A DNA stretch of 64,000 bases from NCBI RefSeq assembly GCF_014203955.1, contig NZ_JACHKA010000001.1, positions 1,674,001-1,738,000 on the forward strand, read 5' to 3'. Positions 59,371 to 64,000 of the stretch are shown here, piece by piece. Under the pieces are notes generated by a model, which was given only the letters and a program-made list of their open reading frames with translations, was not told where the DNA came from and did no database searches. Origin of the DNA: Sphingobium lignivorans. GTDB taxonomy: Bacteria; Pseudomonadota; Alphaproteobacteria; Sphingomonadales; Sphingomonadaceae. Both the position numbers and the translations under genes were made by a program. The first letter of the stretch is position 1. Each line of letters starts with the position of its first letter.

Positions 59371-60792
59371 TCAGTGCCCCAGCGCCTTCACGATATCCTC
59401 GACCATCTTCTTGGCGTCGGCGAGCAGCATCATCGTGTTGTCCATGTAGAAGACGTCATTGTCGACGCCGGCATAGCCGACGCCGCCCATGGAGCGCTTC
59501 ACGAACAGCACGGTCCTGGCATTGGCCACGTCGAGGATCGGCATGCCGTAGATCGGCGAGGACTTGTCCGTGCGGGCCGCGGGATTGGTGACGTCGTTCG
59601 CGCCGATGACGAAAGCGATGTCGGTCTGGGCGAAAGCGCTGTTGATATCCTCAAGCTCGAATACTTCGTCATAAGGCACGTTCGCCTCGGCAAGCAGGAC
59701 GTTCATGTGACCGGGCATCCGGCCCGCGACCGGGTGGATCGCATAGCGCACATTCACTCCCTGGGCCTTGAGCATATCCGCCATTTCCCGCAGCGCATGC
59801 TGGGCCTGGCTGACCGCCATGCCGTAGCCCGGCACGATGATGACGCTTTCTGCCTGCTTCATGAGGAAAGCGGCATCCTCGGCCGATCCGCGCTTCCAGG
59901 GGCGCTGCTCCTTTGCCTCGCCATCGCTGCCGCCGGACGATTCCGCGCCGAAGCCGCCGGCAATGACGGAGAAGAAGCTGCGGTTCATCGCCCGGCACAT
60001 GATGTAGCTGAGGATGGCGCCCGAGGAGCCGACCAGCGCGCCGGTGATGATCATCGCGCTGTTTTCCAGCGTGAAGCCCATCGCGGCCGCTGCCCAGCCC
60101 GAATAGCTGTTCAGCATGGAGACCACCACCGGCATGTCCGCCCCGCCGATGGGGATGATGAGCAGGAAGCCGATGACGAAGGAGAGCGCCAGCACGAGCC
60201 AGAAATCGAGCGGATACTGCCCGTGCCAGAAGCCGAAGGCGAAGACTCCGATCGCCAGCAGGATCGCGAGATTGATGAGATGGCGCCCGGGCAGCAGGAT
60301 CGGCTTGCCGGACATCGTGCCGGCAAGCTTCAGGAAAGCGATGACCGACCCTGAGAAAGTGATCGCGCCGATGGCGACGCCCAGCACCATCTCGATCCGG
60401 CTCGCGCCCTGGATAGCGCCTCTCGCCTCGTCGATGATGCCGAAGGACGCGGGATTGAGGAAGGCGGCGACGCCGACCACGACCGCCGCCAGCCCGACCA
60501 GGCTGTGAAAGGCCGCGACGAGCTGGGGCATCGCCGTCATCGCAATCCGTCGCGCAACTACGAAGCCGATGGCGCCGCCGATGACGAGCGCGAGGCCGAT
60601 GCGGGGCAGGGCGACGGCATCATGCGTGGCGATGGTGGTGCCGACCGCGATGAACATGCCCAGCATGCCGAAGCGATTGCCCGCCCGGCTGGTCTCCGGG
60701 CTGGAAAGTCCGCGCAGCGCGAGAATGAACAGAACGCCCGAGATAAGATAAGCGAGCGCGACCAGCGGCTCGATCGGCAATCCGGAGAGCAT
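59371..60792 (-). CDS. pntB: NAD(P) transhydrogenase subunit beta
   Basis: Carries the NADP(H)-binding domain III and most of the proton-translocating domain II. The 473-residue protein has about nine membrane segments in residues 1-270. Domain III follows (VIIVPGYGMAVSQAQHALREMADMLKAQGVNVRYAIHPVAGRMPGHMNVLLAEA, then GANDVTNPAA and KRSMGGVGYAG). The start, ATG 60792, overlaps the stop of the preceding gene (TGATG), and GGAGCG lies upstream. Confidence 0.97.
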   Translation of the reverse strand: MLSGLPIEPLVALAYLISGVLFILALRGLSSPETSRAGNRFGMLGMFIAVGTTIATHDAVALPRIGLALVIGGAIGFVVARRIAMTAMPQLVAAFHSLVGLAAVVVGVAAFLNPASFGIIDEARGAIQGASRIEMVLGVAIGAITFSGSVIAFLKLAGTMSGKPILLPGRHLINLAILLAIGVFAFGFWHGQYPLDFWLVLALSFVIGFLLIIPIGGADMPVVVSMLNSYSGWAAAAMGFTLENSAMIITGALVGSSGAILSYIMCRAMNRSFFSVIAGGFGAESSGGSDGEAKEQRPWKRGSAEDAAFLMKQAESVIIVPGYGMAVSQAQHALREMADMLKAQGVNVRYAIHPVAGRMPGHMNVLLAEANVPYDEVFELEDINSAFAQTDIAFVIGANDVTNPAARTDKSSPIYGMPILDVANARTVLFVKRSMGGVGYAGVDNDVFYMDNTMMLLADAKKMVEDIVKALGH

Positions 60793-61076
60793 CACTTGCG
60801 CTCCTTCTTCTTGTACATCGCGAGCATGCGCCCGGTGACCGCGAAGCCGCCGAAGATGTTGATCGACGCCAGTACCACGCCGACGAAGCCGAGCCATTGC
60901 CCGGCGGTGCTTTCTGCCTCGGCGGCGGCGATGAGCGCGCCCACGATGATGACCGAGGAAATCGCGTTGGTGACCGCCATCAGCGGCGTGTGAAGCGCGG
61001 GCGTCACGGACCAGACGACATAATAGCCCACGAAGCAGGCCAATATGAAGATGGAGAGGATGGCGATGAAATCCAT
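60792..61076 (-). CDS. pntAB: NAD(P) transhydrogenase, alpha subunit membrane part (PntAB)
   Basis: A 94-residue piece with three membrane helices: [37 protein letters not shown] and [20 protein letters not shown]. In E. coli this region is fused to PntA; alphaproteobacteria carry it as a separate gene. ATG 61076 has GAGGAG upstream. Stop overlaps the pntB start. Confidence 0.95.
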   Translation of the reverse strand: MDFIAILSIFILACFVGYYVVWSVTPALHTPLMAVTNAISSVIIVGALIAAAEAESTAGQWLGFVGVVLASINIFGGFAVTGRMLAMYKKKERK

Positions 61077-61198
61077 GGGCAATCTTCTCCTCGCTCGTCC
61101 ATCGCGCGCCCTTCGCGGCGGCTTGTCTCCTGTCCGGCGGCGCGCGTCAGGCTGCGCCAGCCGGTGAATCCCTCAGTTGCCGGCCGCCGCCGCGCGGT

Positions 61199-62326
61199 TC
61201 AGCCCGACAACCGCTCGTTGACGATCTGGCCGCCCTGCGTCAGGCGGATGCCCTTCACGATCTCGTCCTCGTCCGGCAGGTCCGGTGCGTTGCGCTCCTT
61301 GTCCCAGTAAGCCGAGAGGAAATTGTAGAGATTGCGCGAGAACAGGGCGGCGGCGTCCGCAGCCAGGCGGCTCGGCACGTTGCGATGGCCGACGATCTTC
61401 ACGCCGTGCCGCTCGACGATCTCGCCCGCCACGGCGCCCTCGACATTGCCGCCTTGCTCGACCGCGAGATCGACGATGACGCTGCCGGGCCGCATCGTGG
61501 CGATCTGCGCATCCGAAACGAGGCGCGGGGCAGGGCGGCCGGGGATCAGCGCCGTGGTGATGACGATATCCTGCCGGGCGATATGCGCGGAGACCAGCTC
61601 GGCCTGCGCCTTCTGATACGCGTCTGACATTTCCGAGGCATAGCCGCCCGATCCCTCGCCCTCGATGCCGGCTACCGCGTCCACGAAGACCGGCTTGGCG
61701 CCGAGCGATTCGATCTGCTCCTTCGTGGCGGCACGCACGTCCGTTGCACTGACCTGCGCCCCCAGGCGCCGCCCCGTGGCGATCGCCTGCAGCCCCGCCA
61801 CGCCGACGCCCATGACGAACAGCCGGGCGGCCGAGATCGTGCCGGCCGCCGTCATCATCATCGGGAAGGCGCGGCCATATTCGCTCGCGGCATCCAGCAC
61901 TGCCTTGTAGCCCGCAAGGTTCGACTGGGAGGACAGGATGTCCATGGACTGGGCGCGCGTGATGCGCGGCATGAACTCCATCGCCAGCGCTTCCAGCCCG
62001 GCGGCGGCATAGCCATCCACCCGCGCGCGCTCGCGCAACGGATCGAGCGCGCCGACGAGCAGGGTGCCGGGCGCCACACCGGCCAGCGTCGCCGCATCCG
62101 GCCCCTGCACGCACAGCACGATGCCCGCGCCCGTGACGGTCGCGGCGCGATCGCCAAGCGCGGCCCCGGCCGCTTCATAATCCGCATCGGTAATGGATGC
62201 CTGGAGGCCGGCGCCGGTCTCCACCATGACCTGCGCACCCAGCGCCGCGAACTTGCGAACGGTTTCCGGGGAAGCGGAGACGCGTTTTTCCCCCGGAGCC
62301 GTCTCGCGAAGAACGGCGATCTTCAT
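61199..62326 (-). CDS. pntAA: NAD(P) transhydrogenase subunit alpha, NAD-binding part (PntAA)
   Basis: NAD(H)-binding domain I of the proton-pumping transhydrogenase that makes NADPH from NADH. The 375-residue protein has the AlaDH/PNT N-terminal block (KIAVLRETAPGEKRVSASPETVRKFAALGAQVMVE) and the Rossmann region (RLFVMGVGVAGLQAIATGRRLGAQVSATDVR). It ends with GHRNVPSRLAADAAALFSRNLYNFL. Read with pntAB and pntB, 116 bases before pntAB. Confidence 0.97.
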   Translation of the reverse strand: MKIAVLRETAPGEKRVSASPETVRKFAALGAQVMVETGAGLQASITDADYEAAGAALGDRAATVTGAGIVLCVQGPDAATLAGVAPGTLLVGALDPLRERARVDGYAAAGLEALAMEFMPRITRAQSMDILSSQSNLAGYKAVLDAASEYGRAFPMMMTAAGTISAARLFVMGVGVAGLQAIATGRRLGAQVSATDVRAATKEQIESLGAKPVFVDAVAGIEGEGSGGYASEMSDAYQKAQAELVSAHIARQDIVITTALIPGRPAPRLVSDAQIATMRPGSVIVDLAVEQGGNVEGAVAGEIVERHGVKIVGHRNVPSRLAADAAALFSRNLYNFLSAYWDKERNAPDLPDEDEIVKGIRLTQGGQIVNERLSG

Positions 62327-62351
62327 GAGCGAAGCGGCCGGGCCGGCGCGA

Positions 62352-62483
62352 TCAGGAAATGATCAATATGACGAGGAGCGCCAGAATCGCGGTGATGATC
62401 GAACCCCACTTCATCAGGGCGACAAAGCCCGTGAAGGTGGAGTTTGCCTGAGTCATGTCCTGCTGTGCCATAGGTTCGGTCAT
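62352..62483 (-). CDS. aa3-type cytochrome c oxidase subunit IV
   Basis: A 43-residue peptide, below usual gene-finder limits: MTEPMAQQDMTQANST, then FTGFVALMKWGSIITAILALLVILIIS, one membrane helix. This matches the PF07835 small CoxIV-like subunit of alphaproteobacterial aa3 oxidases. AGGG precedes ATG 62483. It lies 25 bases before pntAA on the same strand, a conserved neighbour pair in sphingomonads. Confidence 0.88.
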   Translation of the reverse strand: MTEPMAQQDMTQANSTFTGFVALMKWGSIITAILALLVILIIS

Positions 62484-62648
62484 CCCTGTTTCATCTCTCC
62501 CGACCTGTCTTAGCGGCAAGAATTCGCGCTCTCAAGCCGATTGAGGACCCGTTTGCCGGCTGACGAAATGCCCCGATCGGCTTGCGCTTAATCCGCTCTT
62601 TACCTGCCGTCTTTATCAGCAGCCCCGGGGCACGTGCAGGAAGAGAGA

Positions 62649-64000
62649 ATGAGCGACGCGGAAAATCCACTTCTCTTGCTGGTCGACGACGAGCCGGCGC
62701 AGCGGCGCCTGAACGTCGCGATGGCCGGCCGCGCCGGGTGGCGGACGATCTGCGCGAACAGCGCGGAGGATGCGCTGGCCGCGCTCGGCACGCGCGAAGG
62801 CATGCGTCTCTCGGCGGTGATCGTGGACGACTGGACCGAAGGGCTCGAGGCGACGGCACTCATCCGCGCCATTCACGAACGCCGGCCGACGCTTCCCGTG
62901 CTCATTCTTACCGCCAATGGCTCGGCCGCCAAGGCGGTGGAAGCGATGCGCGCGGGCGCCCATGACTTCCTCATCAAGCCGATCGCACCGGACAGTCTCC
63001 TTGCCGCGCTCCAGGCCGTGCTCAGCCATCCCACATCGGCCGGCGAGCTGCGCCCGCTCACCGAGAAGATCCGCGCGCCGCTCGGATTCGACGAGATCGT
63101 CGGTTCCTCGCCGACCTTCCGCGCGGCGCTCGCCATCGCGGCCAAGGCAGCGCGCGCCCGCGTGCCGATCCTCATCGAAGGCGAGAGCGGCGTCGGCAAG
63201 GAAGTGATCGCGCATGCGATTCATGCCGCAAGCCCGCGCGCGCGGCTGCCGCTCGTCACGGTCAATTGCGGCGCCATTCCGGCGAATCTCGTCGAATCGG
63301 ACCTGTTCGGCCACGAACGCGGCGCGTTCACGGGCGCGTTCGACCGGCATGTCGGCAAGTTCAGCGTCGCCAATGGCGGCACCATCTTCCTCGACGAGAT
63401 CAGCGAACTGCCGCTCGAAGCGCAAGTGAAGCTGCTGCGCGCGCTGCAGGATGGCGAGATCCAGCCTGTGGGCGCGCGCATGCCGAGCCAGGTGGACGTG
63501 CGCGTGATCGCCGCGACCAACAAGCGCCTGATCGACGAAGTGGAAGCAGGGCGGTTCCGCGAGGATCTCTATTACCGGCTCAACGTCGTCCAACTCACCA
63601 TCCCGCCGCTGCGCGAGCGCGCAGGCGACATTCCCGCCCTTGCGCGCCACCTGCTGGACCGCATCGGGGCGCAGCCGGGCATGCGCAGCCTCGGCATCAC
63701 CAGCGATGCGCTGGGCCTGCTCTCCCGCCATGACTGGCCCGGCAATGTCCGGCAGCTCCACAACACCCTGTTCCGTGCCGCCGTGCTCTGCGAGGGCGAC
63801 GCGCTGACCGCCGCCGACTTCCCCCAGCTCGCCGGCCAGATCGAGAATGTCGCGGCCCGGAGCGACCGCCGGGGCGTGACGCCCATCGTGCGCAATGCGC
63901 AGGAAAACGGCATCGGCGTGACGCTGTACGAGGCCAACGGCCATCTGCGCGCGCTGGCCGATATCGAGGCGGACGTCATCCGGCTCGCCATCGGCCATTA
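62649..64000 (+). CDS. Sigma-54-dependent response regulator, 3' end outside window
   Basis: An NtrC-type activator; the first 450 residues are visible. The receiver domain (1-125) has the acidic pair DDE at 13-15, a phosphoacceptor Asp at 60 or 61 (VIVDDWTEGLEA, unlike the common DLxMP) and K110. The AAA+ domain (about 145-395) has Walker A GESGVGKE (178-185), the sigma-54 contact GAFTGA (225-230), Walker B GGTIFLDE (243-250) and RLNVVQLTIPPLRER. A Fis-type HTH is expected beyond the edge. No histidine kinase is visible beside it. The target cannot be told. Confidence 0.92.
   Translation, partial: MSDAENPLLLLVDDEPAQRRLNVAMAGRAGWRTICANSAEDALAALGTREGMRLSAVIVDDWTEGLEATALIRAIHERRPTLPVLILTANGSAAKAVEAMRAGAHDFLIKPIAPDSLLAALQAVLSHPTSAGELRPLTEKIRAPLGFDEIVGSSPTFRAALAIAAKAARARVPILIEGESGVGKEVIAHAIHAASPRARLPLVTVNCGAIPANLVESDLFGHERGAFTGAFDRHVGKFSVANGGTIFLDEISELPLEAQVKLLRALQDGEIQPVGARMPSQVDVRVIAATNKRLIDEVEAGRFREDLYYRLNVVQLTIPPLRERAGDIPALARHLLDRIGAQPGMRSLGITSDALGLLSRHDWPGNVRQLHNTLFRAAVLCEGDALTAADFPQLAGQIENVAARSDRRGVTPIVRNAQENGIGVTLYEANGHLRALADIEADVIRLAIGH

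Overview
The window reads as a GC-rich alphaproteobacterial chromosome, most likely a sphingomonad (Sphingobium/Sphingomonas/Novosphingobium type). The reasons are the rpsB-tsf-pyrH-frr-uppS-cdsA-dxr-rseP-bamA-ompH-fabZ order, a large TonB-dependent receptor, a PEP-CTERM protein ending in the PEPATWAMMIGGF type of signal, the 43-residue aa3 oxidase subunit IV next to pntAA-pntAB-pntB, and an alphaproteobacterial-type icd. No rRNA operon, CRISPR array or insertion sequence was seen.

Layout. 1-0.9 kb: 3' part of recA with its terminator. 0.9-17.5 kb: an accessory catabolic cluster holding an AraC regulator, two paralogous exported proteins each built of three NTF2/SnoaL-like modules, a TonB-dependent receptor, a lipoprotein alpha/beta hydrolase, two metal-dependent amidohydrolases, an orphan ABC-type substrate-binding protein, an SDR dehydrogenase, an IclR regulator, a DUF1330 protein and an FMN-dependent 2-hydroxyacid dehydrogenase. 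recA and alaS are usually close neighbours in this group, so the cluster looks inserted between them. 17.8-26 kb: alaS (with a frame break), a CPA2 antiporter, icd, psd-pssA and a small membrane protein. 26.2-37.8 kb: the translation / isoprenoid / envelope-biogenesis block, in which ompH also has a frame break, ending in fabZ and rpmE. 37.8-48.2 kb: PEP-CTERM protein, rpoC, rpoB and sodC on the minus strand. 48.3-55.2 kb: a second accessory stretch with a 5'-truncated nucleosidase, an MFS transporter divergent from an FAD oxidoreductase and a TauD-type dioxygenase, a homoserine-dehydrogenase-like oxidoreductase, an AT-rich orphan gene and tRNA-Arg(TCT). 55.3-64 kb: queuosine-precursor transporter, AsmA protein, YciI protein, Asp/Glu racemase, transhydrogenase operon with the CoxIV-like peptide, and a sigma-54-dependent response regulator running off the end.

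How the parts fit. The 0.9-17.5 kb cluster has the architecture of an uptake-and-degradation system: outer-membrane import (receptor), periplasmic processing (triple-NTF2 proteins and lipoprotein hydrolase), then cytoplasmic amidohydrolases, SDR and FMN enzyme under AraC and IclR control. The substrate cannot be read from sequence. The paired triple-NTF2 proteins are the best candidate here for an undescribed system. The 48.9-54.2 kb cluster is a second candidate pathway, with a clear inverted-repeat operator between its divergent promoters but no regulator gene beside it.

Both frame breaks (alaS and ompH) are one extra base in a CCC or GGG run inside genes expected to be needed, so sequence error must be excluded before any biology is inferred.
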